Positions 13,246 through 24,212 are shown, counted from the first letter of the stretch. The stretch is DNA of 64,000 bases from Tretioscincus oriximinensis (GCA_022410635.1 JAJVDF010000248.1:1389019-1453018); one strand, 5' to 3'. A program made the numbers and translations. The notes: generated from the letters alone by a model not told the origin.

Positions 13246-13404
13246 CAGAACCTATGAAGTTGGATCCCTGAAGATTTTATCCACATGTCAATCTTTCTCT
13301 TTCTGTTTCTCCAGATCAGATACCTTAACTTCAGAGAACGAAATCCAATCCCTGACTGTTAAAAGCCCACTGTACCGAACACAGACATGATGCCTGCGTT
13401 ACTA

Positions 13405-13600
13405 TTCCACCCTGTGCTTTGAGGTCTTAGGGCAAGTTACAAAAATGTAAAATGCATAGAAATGAAAATTAAAAACAAGCCAATTTAAACTGCAAAATGG
13501 TTGTTGCAGTTGACTATGTTTACATGCAATAAATGCTCCCAAAATAAAACCTGTGGTGTGATGGAAAGGGGCTAAGGTGCCATTTGGTTCCATGCAAGAG
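13405..13600 (-). repeat. Decayed L2-type 3' tail
   Basis: CTTTGAGGTCTTAGGGCAAG followed by A-rich TAAAATGCATAGAAATG, like the L2 tails elsewhere but weaker. Confidence 0.35.
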
Positions 13601-13959
13601 TTGTGCTGTTCACAGATACATGTTCATAAGACAGGCAACTGGTAGTACAACTCAATCCTCTGCACTCAGTGAGGCTTATTGCAGAACATATTCATAGTAT
13701 TGGACCACCAAAGGTTGCAGAATTAAATATATATACTCTCTAATTACTCTAATCAGTGTGGCAAATTCAATGACATTCTAGTTCAGTATTAAAGGAACTA
13801 TATTGGCCATTCATAAATTCTTAAATAAGCTAAGTTGTTTGACTGAAAGGATACATCCTAAGCTGAAAAACTTGCACATATCTTGCTCACATCATCAGAA
13901 TGTGATCTCCTAAAATCGTAAAGAACAGAGCTTAAGATAATTTATGTTACTGTTTGTTT

Positions 13960-15275
13960 AAATACATTTTTCCAACGCACTATAACCAAATTAACATATT
14001 AAAATAGCCAAAACTAAAATTAGGGAAGAGAAAGCATTTTTTTCAGCAAAGGTCAGGCTAAAGAAGTGTGACTTCAAGCATTTTCTGAATGCGCACAGAG
14101 ATGGTGATGGACACATCACAAATGGGAGGCAAGTCCCATTGCCTGGAGGCTCCCATGAAGAATGTCCTAGCCTGAGTTCCCATCCTCTCTGTATAGCCAA
14201 CCTCCTNTGCAGATCTTAAGATTTGGACAGATTGATATGGGAGAAGGTGTTTCTTTAGATATTTGGGGCCCAAGTTATATAAGGCTTTATAGGTTAGACT
14301 TAATACCTTGAATTGGGCTCAGTAGCAAATTGGCAGCCAGTAAATTGGCAGACTGGTGTGATATGTGCCCAGTTACTCATTCCAGCAAGTATTCTAGCTG
14401 CTACGTTCTGCACCAATTGCAGCTTCCAAACCATTTTCAAGGTCAGCCACATATAGACTGCATTACAATAGCTCAATCTGGAAGCTACCAGAGCATCGAT
14501 TACTGTGGCCAAATCATCCCTGTCCAGAAGTGGCCACAATTGGTGGCCGAGACATAGCTGGAAGTAGGTACTCCTGGCTACCACCTCCACCTGATATTCA
14601 AGTGTCAGTGCATGATCCAGAAGTACCCACAGACATTGCACCTATCCCTTATAGGGCAATTCAACCCCATCTAGGACATGATACCTCCCCACTTTATGGA
14701 CTCGGGATGCTGTGACACATAACACCTTCTGTCTTGTCTGGATTCAGCTTCAATTTGTTGACCCTCATCGAGCCCATTACTGCCTTTGGGTGTACCTGTC
14801 ATGACTTCAACCTCCTGATTCAGATGAAACAGGGATAGAGCTGAGTATCATCTGCATATTAATGACCACTCCAAATCTCCTGATGATCTCTCCCAGTGGC
14901 TTCATATAGATGATAAACAACATAGAGGAGAGCATCGGCCTCTGAGGAAACTCACAAGTGAGCTCCCAGGGTATCGAGCATGATTCTCTCACCACCACTG
15001 TCTGGAAACGGTCTTGGAGGTAGGAGTGGAACCACGGCATGCCTTTGCAAGAGGATATCATAATCAATGGTATCAAAAGTCATGGAGAGGTCCAAGAGAA
15101 CCAACGGAGGTGCATTGTCTCTGTATCTCTAATGGAGAATTATTTAGGAGTTATGACCAGGCCTGAAACCAAATTGAAATGGATCTAAATAATTAGTTTN
15201 TTCAAAGCATGTTTGCAATTGAATAGCCACAGCTATATCAAAAGCAGTCTTGACCTTGGAAGAGAGATAAATGAA
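13960..15275 (-). pseudogene. L2 LINE ORF2 (RT and C-terminus), degraded
   Basis: On the minus strand, from right to left, broken frames encode DPFQFGFRPGHNS, LVLLDLSMTFDTIDYDILLQ, WFHSYLQDRFQ, LGEIIRRFGVV, SRLSYCNAVY and KLQLVQNVAARILAG. Then come LGPKYLKKHLLPYQSVQ and SLCAFRKCLKSHFF. This is the order of an L2 clade reverse transcriptase and C-terminus. Frameshifts and stops abound. It lies in SRD5A2 intron 1, just before exon 2. Confidence 0.85.
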
Positions 15276-15711
15276 TTTTTACCTCAAAAGTTCTTAATAT
15301 TCTTACTAATATTTTCTCCATATGTTGTTCAAGAGCATGATTGTTGCCTCTATCATGTCTGTCTGTCTCATCTTTCTATACTGTGAGCAAATGGAAATAT
15401 TTGTAATAGTATTCCTATTAGGATATAATGCATGCTGCTAAAAAGTCACTGATTTACCTCAACTACTTTCTGTTTACCATATGAACTGATATGAAAAGTA
15501 GATCATCATTTGAAGTCCACTAAGTAGCTGTTGACATTAATATTCCATACATTGCAAATCAATTACATAATACTTATTAACAAGGTCAAAATAGATGAAA
15601 AGAAGATATACTTTGTCTAGTGTGAACATCTATTGCACAAAGAACACTGGGATCTATTTCTACTTGTATCATATTGATATTTTCTTTTTTGTTTACTTTT
15701 TTGTCTTTCAG

Positions 15712-15875
15712 GACATTCATTTATCCATTTCTCAGAAGAGGCAGGCCATTTCCAATATGTACAATGTTTTTTGGATTCCTGTTCTGCATCTATAATGGCT
15801 TCCTTCAGAGTTACTACATGATTTACTGTGCTGAATATCCTGATGACTGGTGCAATAATGCAAGATTTACGTCAG
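15712..15875 (+). CDS. SRD5A2: SRD5A2 exon 2
   Basis: 164-nt exon. It is preceded by a pyrimidine-rich tract and CAG, and followed by GTAGTT. It enters at codon phase 2 (the first base completes an Arg codon begun in exon 1) and ends one base into a Gly codon. It encodes the segment from TFIYPFLRRGRPFP to WCNNARFTS, covering a transmembrane helix and the conserved YCAEYPDDW loop. Human position Asn102 is Arg here; Arg105 is conserved. Confidence 0.9.
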
Positions 15876-18800
15876 GTAGTTACTGTATACACTGTGTACA
15901 CGATGTTAAGTATCTAGCTATGCAGCTGTATTGATCTCTGCCAAAATTCAGTGAGTGCCAAATGGTTAAGAACATAAGAAGAGCCATACTGGATAAGGCC
16001 ACAGCCCATCAAGTCCAGCATTCTGTGTCACACAGAGGCCCACCAGATGCACCTGGGCAGTCCAAACAGAGGAAGCAAAATATGCACCTTTTCATGACTC
16101 CCTGCAAATGGTATCTCAGGAGTCCTGCCTGTTGCTCCATCCCGGAGGCAACATCCAGACATCCATCCTAGTATCCATTTATACCATTGGTATCCATAAA
16201 CCTGTCTAGTCCTGTCTGGAAACTATCCAAGCTGTTAGCTACCACTACCTCTTCAGGAAGTAAATTCCACAGACTGATGACCCTCTGGGTGAAAAAATAC
16301 TTTCCTTTGTCTGTTCTCACTTTTCTTCCCATCAGTTTTAAGGAGCGCCCTCTGGTCCTTGTGTTGTGTGATAGACAAAACATTTTTTCTTTGTTCACAC
16401 TGTCCATCCCATGCATGATTTTGTACACTTCAATCAGATCACCTCTCAAGCGTTACCTTTCGAGGCTGAAGAGGCCCAGACGTTGCAGCCTGACTTCATA
16501 AGGGAGGTGCCCCAGACCCTTGATCATTTTTGTTGCCCTTTTCTGCACCTTCTCCAGTTCCAAAATATCCCTCTTGAGATGTGGTGACTAGAATTGAACA
16601 CAGTATTCCAAATGTGGCCTCACCACAGATTTCTAAAGAGGCAAAACAACATTTGCTGTCTTGTTTTCGATTCCTTTCCTAATTATTCCCAACATGGAAT
16701 TTGCCTTTTTTGCTGCTGCTGCACACTGGGTTGACATTTTCATTGAATTGTCCACCAGCACCCCAAGATCCTTTTCTTGCTTGGTCACAGAAAGCTTGGT
16801 TCCCATCAGGTGGTAGGAGTAGTTGGGGTTCTTTGCCCCAATGTGCATGACCTTGCACTTGCTTAAATTGAAGTGCATTTGCCACTTAGATGCCCACTCA
16901 CTCAATTTCAGTAGATCACTTTTACAATCATTTTCAGTTTTCATTACCCTGAACAGTTTAGTGTTGTCAGCAAACTTGGCTGCTTCACTATTCACCTCGG
17001 CATCCAAATCATTTATAAACATATTGAAAAGCAAGGGTCCCAGTACAGATCCCTAGGGTACCCCACTTCTTACCTCTTTNCACTCAGAGAACTGTCCATT
17101 TAATACTACCCTTTGTTTTCTATCTTTTAGCCAGTTTCCAATCCAGGACAAAGTCTGTCCTCTTATACCATGAGTATTGAGCTTTTTAAGAAGCCTTTGA
17201 TGAGGGACTTTATCAAAAGCCTTCTAAAAATCTAGATAGACAATATCAACTGGATCCCCTTTATCTACATGTTTGTATGCAGCTGTATTGATCTCTGCCA
17301 AAATTCAGTGAGTGCCAAATAGCTCTTATCCCAGATGTTGAAGAAAAAAAGGTAGTTCGAATAACAAAGTAATAATTTTTTTTTACAATCCCTTAAAAGT
17401 TGTTTTCACGGCAGCAGACAAACAACAATCTCTTCCATTGTTTCTAAGCATGTGGCATGGATGAGGAATGCAAAAGAAGCCTTATATTCAAATTGTTCAG
17501 TTCTGCCCCTTTGCAAATTTTACAGCAGAAAATGGGCACAAATTGAAGATACCCCTGCACCTGATGGAGAGATTATAGCCTCACGTCGTTTCATGAAAGT
17601 GTTACAGGAGTGCCTGCTTTAACATGAACATAAAACAATGTTCGTATATGGCTTGTGCAGTTAGCATGCAACGGCATTTACTTACTTCCATTTGTCAATG
17701 ACAAATGGTTGAGTTTAAACCAAACCAGTGGTAACAAGTTTGAGTATATCTCACTTTTCACTGGGGAGATAACAATAATAAAAAGTCACATTTAGGCCAG
17801 GGATGTCCTGTGGCCCTTCANATGCTCCTGAACTTCAACTCCTANTTTTCTACTCCCACTGCAGTGTCTGCTCTACTGAATCAAAGGAAATGCTTGGAGT
17901 TGTAATTCAGGAGCATCTGGAAGTCCACAATTGGTCACTCATGCTTTAGACCATCCTTCAGTTCATGTCCTGATTTGTCATGCTTTAAAAAAGTTATATT
18001 TTTATGAATACTTTGTTTTCTGCCTTTAGGTTTCTTGCTCTTTATATTAGGAATGGGAATCAACATTCACAGTGATTTCCTTCTACGCCAGCTAAGAAAG
18101 CCTGGAGATTTCACTTACAAGATTCCACAAGGTAGGACNTGCTTTTCTGCAACCCCAGGACAATCTTTAAAGCCTTGATGGCTTGAGGGGTGCCTGATCC
18201 TGCAGACAGGAACTCAGTAGTAGATGAACAATCATTCAGTGGTTGTATATAACTGCACTACTTTTTTCATCAGAATTGATGAGTAAACAGAGGTTGCATC
18301 CAGATGGTAACCTTCCTCGCATTGTAAACAATGTTGTATAATTAAATAACCATGCAATGATCACTCCACTTTCCACAAGGCAGCAGTAGCAGCATGAGGA
18401 AGGCGCAGTGACCTTAGTGGTCAACCGTATCTTCATCCTGCCCATCTATGGATTCCTGGGTGTTGCCCATCTAGTGTGAAATCCNCGGGCATGTGACAAT
18501 GCTGGCAGCTGCCCATGTGTAGTCATTTTTTTGCAATATAGAATCCCGAGGAAGGATTCGCCAAATCTATGGAACAGACTCCCCCTTGAGGTGTGTCAGT
18601 CACCATCACTGTATTCGTTTAGAAGATTCTTGAAGATACACCTATTTAACCTTCGCTTCCCATCTTCAGCTTCTGTTGTAATATGCCAATTTTGTATTTT
18701 TGCCCTAAACAAGGCAGAACCAGCACTCCAACAGCTCTGTAAACTCAAAAATTACAGATCGGCAGAAACCATCAGACCAGTTCTAGAAGTTTATAAGATG

Positions 18801-21800
18801 AAGGTCATACCAATTCTATTATATGGGGCTGAAATTACTGAGGACAAAAATAACTATTACAAATTAGAAGCCTTCCAACTAAGAATGTTCCATCATCGAC
18901 TTTATTGGCTGCGGTGCGAGCAGAAGTGGGAATATCATCCCTAAAAGGATTAGTACTCCTTAGACAGTACAGTTACTGGCAAAAGATTAAAAACATGTCC
19001 CCAGATAGATTGCCCTCTCTGTGCCTGAATGAACAAGAACTGAGAAGACCTGAAATCTCATGACTGTCAGACATAACACATAATGTAACCCAAATTGGCC
19101 TACCCCTGCAAGAGCTTGGACTAATAGGGCAAAAGTCCAAAGAGGTGCTAAAACAAAATGTAGAGGCACAAAATGACATCACCGCCATTAGGAAAGTGAA
19201 ATCAACACCACACCTATCTACCTGCAATACACAAATGAAGATTGAGAACTATCTGCTGCATTCACTGTTACAACAGCAGAGAGTAATATTCACAAGAGCC
19301 CGGTTTGATTTGTTAGACATTGAAATGACAAGAGGACGGTATCAGAAGACACCAATACAAGAGAGACGCTGCTCCTGCATTATCAAGGAATTGGAACACG
19401 CGTGCCACGTCCTTCTAGCCTGCTCCTTTTACAACCAAATTAGAAAGCGATATATTTCCCCACTCTTTAAAAACGAAATGAAATTAGACAGTAGAGGAAA
19501 AGTGCTCTGGCTGTTAGAGGGCAAAGACAAATATGCCAGCCAAAATGTTGCCATGTTTTTACTCAAGGCAGCAAAGATACGTGCTGCAATAACAAAAGAT
19601 CTAGTTTTTTAACAAGGATTTATTTTACCATGTATAAAATTTTAAATGGACTATATTTTAAATTTATTTTATGTAAGGTTGCCATATTATGGCAACCCAA
19701 AACTGGGATGGGGGTGGGGTGGGGTGTGTGTGCACGCGCATGCATGCGCACGCATGCACGCTTGTAGCGAAACAGGTAGAACCTCTTTCCTGCCTGTCTC
19801 ACAAGCGTCTGTGCGCATGTGCGCATGTGCGCATGTGCGCACACACGCAGCTGCTCCTTTGGAGGCGCTGTTTTGCCGGGGGTAGCGGTGGCGGGGTAGC
19901 GGCGGGGGTAGCGGCGGCGGCAGCATTAGCAGCAGGGGCGTTAGCGGCGGCGGGGGTTAGCGGCGGCGGTAACCTGGGATTTTTAACTATTTTTGCCAAA
20001 CCCAGACAGGCAGCAAAATTGTCCCCAAAACCGGGACTGTCCCAGTTTACCGGGACGTATGGCAACCCTAGTTTTATGTGATATGGTCATGTGACTACTC
20101 ACTAAATAAACTGCTGCTGCTGTATTTTTGCTTTTAGTGTTGGGTACCCTGAGANCTTTGGGCAGGGCCCTATTTAGGCAAAATATAGATATTGGTAGTA
20201 TTATATTTTGTATTGCTTTTATTATTGTCCAACCCAAAGTAGCTGAGGGAAGAGGGGGAGTAAAATAAATAAAGTAAATAAGTAAGTAAATTACAGCCCA
20301 TAGACAAAATATAGCCTAAATCCAGCCCTGTCTTCGGGTATAGGATGGGGTATAAGTATAAATAACGTAAATAAAAATAAATAAGTAAAATAAAATGCAG
20401 GTTGCCTGAGCCAAGATGGCAGCAAGCAAGATATCCCACGAAATCAGGGGATTGTGCTATAAATTCTGCTTTTTCCTCATGTTTTTTAAAGGGGGATATA
20501 CATTTTCTTCATGCCTTCCTTATACTATGGTGGTGTGAGTGCAACTGAACTACAATACATAGCAATCCAGCCATCCCAGTGTAAGAAAAGCCTGAATGAA
20601 ACAGCAGGCAGATGCACCCAGGGGCAATGACATTTCACTAGGAAACTGGTAGTGCTTCCAATCCAAACTGAGAATACTGAATTCCTAAAATCAGAGCAGT
20701 AGTGGCTGTAAACAATCATTTAAGGATTCCTGGGGTAAAAGTCAGTTTTTGGTCTGACAACTATGCAGGGGGATTACTCAATCTACTGAAAATATTATGG
20801 GAATTTAGACTACATTCACATGCAGCAAATAAATATACCAGAGTACCATTTCTGAATTGCCTTTGGCAATGCAAACTAATATTTGAAGTTCAGTGTATTC
20901 GTATGTGTTCTCTTTTATATAGGAGGACTATTTGCATATGTATCGGGAGCAAATTACTTCGGTGAAGTACTGGAATGGTCTGGCTATGCTATAGCAACCT
21001 GGTGCCTCCCAGCTTTTGCTTTTGCTTTTTTTACACTNTGTGTCCTTGGAGACCGAGCTTGCAGATACCACAGGTATTGAGACTGTTCTAATTATTATAT
21101 TATCATGAATCTAATTAATCACTAATTAGTTGCATCTGACAATACTCCAAAAAGATAAATCACTGATCAGGTTTTAAGAAGACAGTAAAGAAGGTGTGAG
21201 GCTCCCAATCAAAATCTTTACTTGTGGAAGTGATTCATAAGTCTCTATTTGATGTTACATATAGAGATAGTTACTGCTGACTCTGTCATCAAGGGGTGAA
21301 CATCAGCCCAATTTGACCCAGAGCTCAATCAACTGAATCAGAATGCCGAGAGGTCAGTGAAAGAGTCAAATTNCATTGTCCAAATCCATTGTCTATAGAC
21401 AATTCCATGTTCAGGCAACACAAGAAACTGAAACAGAAAGAAATGACACGAGCAAATCAAGATCAGTTGTCAACTGCAATAATCTATGGAGCTTCTGACT
21501 TATTTATAGAAACAGCTGAAGACTGAATGAGCTCTTTCCACTGTCCTTATTAACCTCTTCTGTGTTTGCTTCTCCTTTCTGCAAGTATCAACTTCCTGAA
21601 TATTAGCTTGTTCCTCTCCTAACTCAGAAGGCCCTGCCTGCAGCTCAGAAATCTATGGTCAGAGACTCAACAGGGTCCTCCTCATCTGAATCCTTGCTGG
21701 ATGAGGAGGGGGGGACATTACACTTTCCCTCTTCAAATTTCTTGGTGGGCCTTGAATATGACAATTTACTACATGTTCTAAATATCACCACTAACCCCTC

Positions 21801-22739
21801 TGGCTGAGGTCCTCCACATTGGCACCCACTGTTTGTCTTCCTCAATCTTCTGCATATTTTATCCTTGATCTCTTATACTGGGGGTGACTAAACTATAACC
21901 ATCTATTGCAAGAATGCAGTTCTTATCATTTTTTGCAATTGGCTAGACTAATTGGAGGATGTAATTCAGAACTTCAAAGGATTATAACTTGGCCTACTGC
22001 TGTGTTTTGGAACTGTTTTGTCTTTTTAACATTCACTTTTGTAGTGTTGTGATTTGACTCTTCCTTAGTTATTCATTGCTTTAATATCAGTGCATTATGT
22101 TTGTCTGCAAATGCAGAACTGTATCGAGTTTGCATCTGTGACTCACAAACTCTATTAGTAGTAGAGTTTAGCATTTTCTCACACTTAAGGTGTAAAGGGT
22201 GAAACTGTCTAGTTTAGATTGTTAAGAGATTAGGCACTTTTTACAGTCCTAAGTTAAAACACTTTCAGGTTATAGCTCTGTTGACATTGGCATGAATTCT
22301 GCTCAAAAAGCCACATCTTCTTAAAATAGTCTTCTCTATCAATTCAGTCTTGCCTATATTGAATCTGCTCATGCCTTAATATCTACATGGGAGACCCTCC
22401 TGACTGTACCACTAACTTTTATAGAAACAGGAGTAGTGACCTAGACAGAGCTTTTTCAGTTGTAGCCCCAGAGTATGGAATAATTAACTCCCTCTGATGT
22501 GTGCCAATACCAATATATATTTACAAGATAATTCATCCTGTCCTTTGATTGAGAAAACAGCTTTTCTCAGTAGTTAAGAAAAGTGTGAGTTCATTTCATT
22601 TTTTTCCTATTACTGATATAGGCCATCCTGAGATTTTGGGATAAAAATACTAATTAATTCATTAAATTAATACTAAAATATTTCAACAATTATATTTTGT
22701 ATATAAATACAAACTCTGTTTTCTTTTTTTTTTTTTGCA

Positions 22740-22780
<41 letters not shown>

Positions 22781-23227
22781 AGTGCTATTGCAGTACAATA
22801 TTTTGCAAATCACATTGTACAATATAAATTTGTAAGAACATTTATCATAAAGATAATAATACAATAGTTATACATTTCACGTTACCATGTAGCTTGTGCC
22901 CACTCCCCACCCATTATCCCTCCCCTCCACCACCACCTAGGAAGTCAAGTTAAAAGAGCCTTACATAATGTGCAGTTGGGAGATAAGCTGTGTAATATAC
23001 CTAATGATACAATCTTGTCTATTTACACCGTTTTCTATTATGAATTTTTAGTATTATGTATAGAGTATGACAATGGGAATTACTTGAATAAATTTGAGTA
23101 GATCTATTGCAAAATATATTTTGTCTATCTATATTTTCATTTTTGTTCCTTTTCTTTCAGGTACTATCATAAGAAGTTCACCAGTTATCCAAGATCAAGA
23201 AAAGCTTTGATTCCTTTTCTATTTTAA
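15712..23227 (+). CDS. SRD5A2: Steroid 5-alpha-reductase 2, exons 2-5 (3' part of gene)
   Basis: Spliced CDS in four segments: 15712-15875, 18030-18131, 20923-21073, 23161-23227. Together they encode the last ~161 residues of an integral-membrane NADPH-dependent 3-oxo-5-alpha-steroid 4-dehydrogenase, which converts testosterone to dihydrotestosterone in the ER membrane. Exon lengths (164/102/151 nt, then the terminal coding segment) match the known SRD5A2 exon structure, and all junctions have AG/GT sites with compatible phase. Family signatures include YCAEYPDDW, ILGMGINIHSD, RQLRKPG, GANYFGEVLEW and the C-terminal RKALIPFLF. The residues equivalent to human N160, D164, N193, E197, R227 and R246 are present; those at 102 and 231 differ. 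The IHSD, CAEYPD and LPAFAFAFF segments fit SRD5A2 better than SRD5A1, although YPFL in exon 2 is SRD5A1-like. Exon 1 (N-terminus, residues ~1-94) is absent and presumably upstream. Paralogue assignment is from remembered human sequences. Confidence 0.88.
15919..15963. repeat. Target-site duplication, left copy (45 bp)
   Basis: Starts TATGCAGCTGTATTG and ends GTGAGTGCCAAAT. By eye it is identical to 17276-17320 over 45 bases. Confidence 0.93.
15964..17275 (-). repeat. 5'-truncated CR1 LINE flanked by a 45-bp duplication
   Basis: Antisense CR1 in SRD5A2 intron 2. The 3' end lies at the left (AAGAACATAAGAAGAGCCAT, then CATCAAGTCCAGCATTCTG). ORF2 remnants include LFNMFINDLDAEVNSEAAKF with FADN in place of FADD at the RT catalytic motif, and SEWASKWQMHFNLSKCKVMH. 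Identical 45-bp flanks are present on both sides. The truncation point at the right lies in the RT region. Confidence 0.93.
17276..17320. repeat. Target-site duplication, right copy (45 bp)
   Basis: Perfect match of the left copy directly after the truncated 5' end of the CR1. Confidence 0.93.
17321..17805. other. SRD5A2: Unassigned SRD5A2 intron 2 sequence
   Basis: AT-rich. Nothing recognised. Confidence 0.3.
17806..17930. mobile_element. Fold-back MITE-like element
   Basis: Imperfect inverted arms: CCTTCANATGCTCCTGAA with TTCAACTCCT on the left, GGAGTTGTAATTCAGGAG with CATCTGGAAG on the right. A common amniote palindromic repeat type. No target duplication resolved. Confidence 0.6.
18030..18131 (+). 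CDS. SRD5A2: SRD5A2 exon 3
   Basis: 102-nt exon with acceptor TGCCTTTAG and donor GTAGGA. It encodes GFLLFILGMGINIHSD followed by FLLRQLRKPGDFTYKIPQ. It carries the Asn and Asp equivalent to human N160 and D164, which contact the cofactor in the family. Confidence 0.93.
18132..18520. other. SRD5A2: Unassigned SRD5A2 intron 3 sequence
   Basis: No recognised element. Confidence 0.3.
18525..18690 (+). pseudogene. L2-like LINE C-terminal fragment
   Basis: Encodes LWNRLPLEVCQSPSLYSFRR then FLKIHLFNLRF, the terminal motif of L2-clade ORF2. It runs directly into a different LINE C-terminus. Confidence 0.6.
18691..19612 (+). pseudogene. Non-LTR retrotransposon C-terminal domain, clade unresolved
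   Basis: Broken frame encodes MKVIPILLYGAEI, KLEAFQLRMFHHRLYWL, then after a break RARFDLLDIEMTRGRY, ERRCSCIIKELEHACHVLLA and CSFYNQIRKRYISP. This resembles the C-terminal zinc-finger/hairpin part of several LINE clades. It ends with a stop at 19610-19612. I cannot assign the clade. Confidence 0.6.
19724..19762. repeat. Alternating purine-pyrimidine tract
   Basis: GTGTGTGTGCACGCGCATGC-type alternation continuing through CGCATGCACGC. Predicted Z-DNA-forming sequence inside the hAT element. Confidence 0.6.
19809..19849. repeat. Alternating purine-pyrimidine tandem repeat
   Basis: TGTGCGCA repeated with an ATGTGCGC period of 8, ending GCACACACGC. A second Z-DNA-prone tract. Confidence 0.6.
20080..20400 (+). 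repeat. LINE/SINE 3' tails
   Basis: Two tails in succession. 20205-20290 (AACCCAAAGTAGCTGAGG, then AAATAAATAAAGTAAATAAG) is homologous to 628-712 in reverse orientation. The other, at 20330-20395, has GGTATAGGATGGGGTATAAG followed by (AAATA)n. The first may be the 3' UTR of the LINE at 18691, into which the hAT element inserted. Confidence 0.45.
20401..20922. other. SRD5A2: Unassigned SRD5A2 intron 3 sequence
   Basis: No recognised element. Confidence 0.3.
20923..21073 (+). CDS. SRD5A2: SRD5A2 exon 4
   Basis: 151-nt exon with acceptor TTTTATATAG and donor GTATTG. It encodes GGLFAYVSGANYFGEVLEW, a hydrophobic helix (LPAFAFAFF) and the start of the C-terminal basic segment. The base at 21038 is N in a CTN codon, Leu whatever the base. 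By ungapped alignment the residue at human His231 is Tyr. Confidence 0.93.
21074..23160. other. SRD5A2: SRD5A2 intron 4
   Basis: AT-rich. A fragment at 22300-22600 resembles L2 C-terminal sequence (TTATAGAAACAGGAGTAGTG... TAGCCCCAGAGTATGGAATA). An (ATT)n microsatellite sits at 22740-22780. The rest is unassigned. Confidence 0.5.
22740..22780. repeat. (ATT)n microsatellite
   Basis: Thirteen or so ATT units, preceded by a homopolymeric T run. Confidence 0.9.
23161..23227 (+). CDS. SRD5A2: SRD5A2 exon 5 and stop codon
   Basis: Acceptor TTTTCTTTCAG. It encodes YYHKKFTSYPRSRK then ALIPFLF and a TAA stop at 23225-23227. The C-terminal RKALIPF is the hallmark end of the family. Confidence 0.93.
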
Positions 23228-23805
23228 AGACTTATTATTATGTGGACTTTGTGAATATAAATCCTGTTTCTGTAAGATGCTTGTCGTGTTGTATAATGTT
23301 TCCAGACTGAAGTGTGTGGCATTATATCTCATTGTGCTTGCTAAACAGGACCAATCAGATGCTTATTGCAAATGGAAGTGTCTTCATACAGAACTGGAAG
23401 AACGGCTGCTTCTGAGATCCTTCATCCCAGCTTTTCAGAAGAAACAAAAGGCTTTTTTATTTACTAGTACACCATCACCTACTTACTCATTCAGGGCAGG
23501 ATACATCTTCAAAGTTATTTCCAATTCCTGAAAAGCATCCCTGGCACTCTACAGAAGCATTCCTGCTCCTAGTCCAGGAAGAGGAAGTGTGAAAACTCTA
23601 CTCCCAGGCCTTCCTTTGCTCTACAGGCCTGGCTGCTCTCCCCTTACTGTGGTTAGGAGAAAACATGTCATGTGCCATATAGAGCACAAAAGATCTGGAC
23701 TTTCTACAATGTTTCAGCAGCATAGGAATGATTATCGACTTAAAAGCCATCCACATAAAGAATGCCTTTGGAGTGAATGGGAATAATAAAGCAGTTAGCA
23801 ATACA
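23228..23805 (+). other. SRD5A2: SRD5A2 3' untranslated region (inferred)
   Basis: About 560 bp of non-repetitive sequence follow the stop codon. They lead to an AATAAA hexamer at 23785-23790, the most convenient poly(A) signal. The end is inferred; a longer UTR is possible. Confidence 0.5.
23785..23790 (+). terminator. SRD5A2: Candidate poly(A) signal of SRD5A2
   Basis: Canonical AATAAA, 558 nt after the stop codon and upstream of a T-rich, GT-containing stretch. Confidence 0.4.
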
Positions 23806-24009
23806 AATGCTGATCAGCCTGTTCCCCAATCAAAGTGTAAAAAGATTATGTTACTTCTTTGCTTTAGCTTTGGTTGATTCAGAATTGTCAAGTATACACT
23901 GGACATGTGAGATGTCTGATATATAAAGAGATCAGTATCCTATAGGACTCTAGCACAGAAGATGTTGCTTCTATAAGGCTCTTTTGGCCTAGGTCTGGCT
24001 CATTATTCC

Positions 24010-24212
24010 CCATTATCAGCATGGCGATGCAGGTTGTAAAGTGTCCGATACAACGATATTTGCAGTATGACAAACAAATCTGAAAGTCCCATCGGAACAC
24101 CTGTAAGCGTAATGCTGGTTAAAATGGGTTTTGTTATAACAATTTCATTGTAACGAACACATCCACCAATCCCTTGGCATTCATTATACCGGGGTTTCAC
24201 CTATGGTGATAA
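24010..24212. mobile_element. Tigger/pogo-like DNA transposon remnant
   Basis: GTAATGCTGGTTAAAATGGG, then TTTTGTTATAACAATTTCAT and GGGGTTTCACCTA match the better-preserved copy at 43884-44060 over most of its length. Confidence 0.55.

Larger units (their letters stand above)
19675..20071. mobile_element. Non-autonomous hAT element, 397 bp
   Basis: Flanked by a perfect 8-bp direct repeat TTTTATGT (19667-19674 and 20072-20079). The ends are inverted (AAGGTTGCCATA at the left, TATGGCAACCCTAG at the right). The 8-bp duplication and GGGTTGCCA termini place it in the hAT superfamily. The interior holds two alternating purine-pyrimidine tracts and a (CGG/TAG)-rich block. No transposase. Confidence 0.85.

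Noticed and set aside
19687..20081. Overlapping 79-130 codon frames around 19.7-20.1 kb
   Set aside because: They fall within the hAT element's alternating GC repeat and are open in several frames at once. Low complexity.
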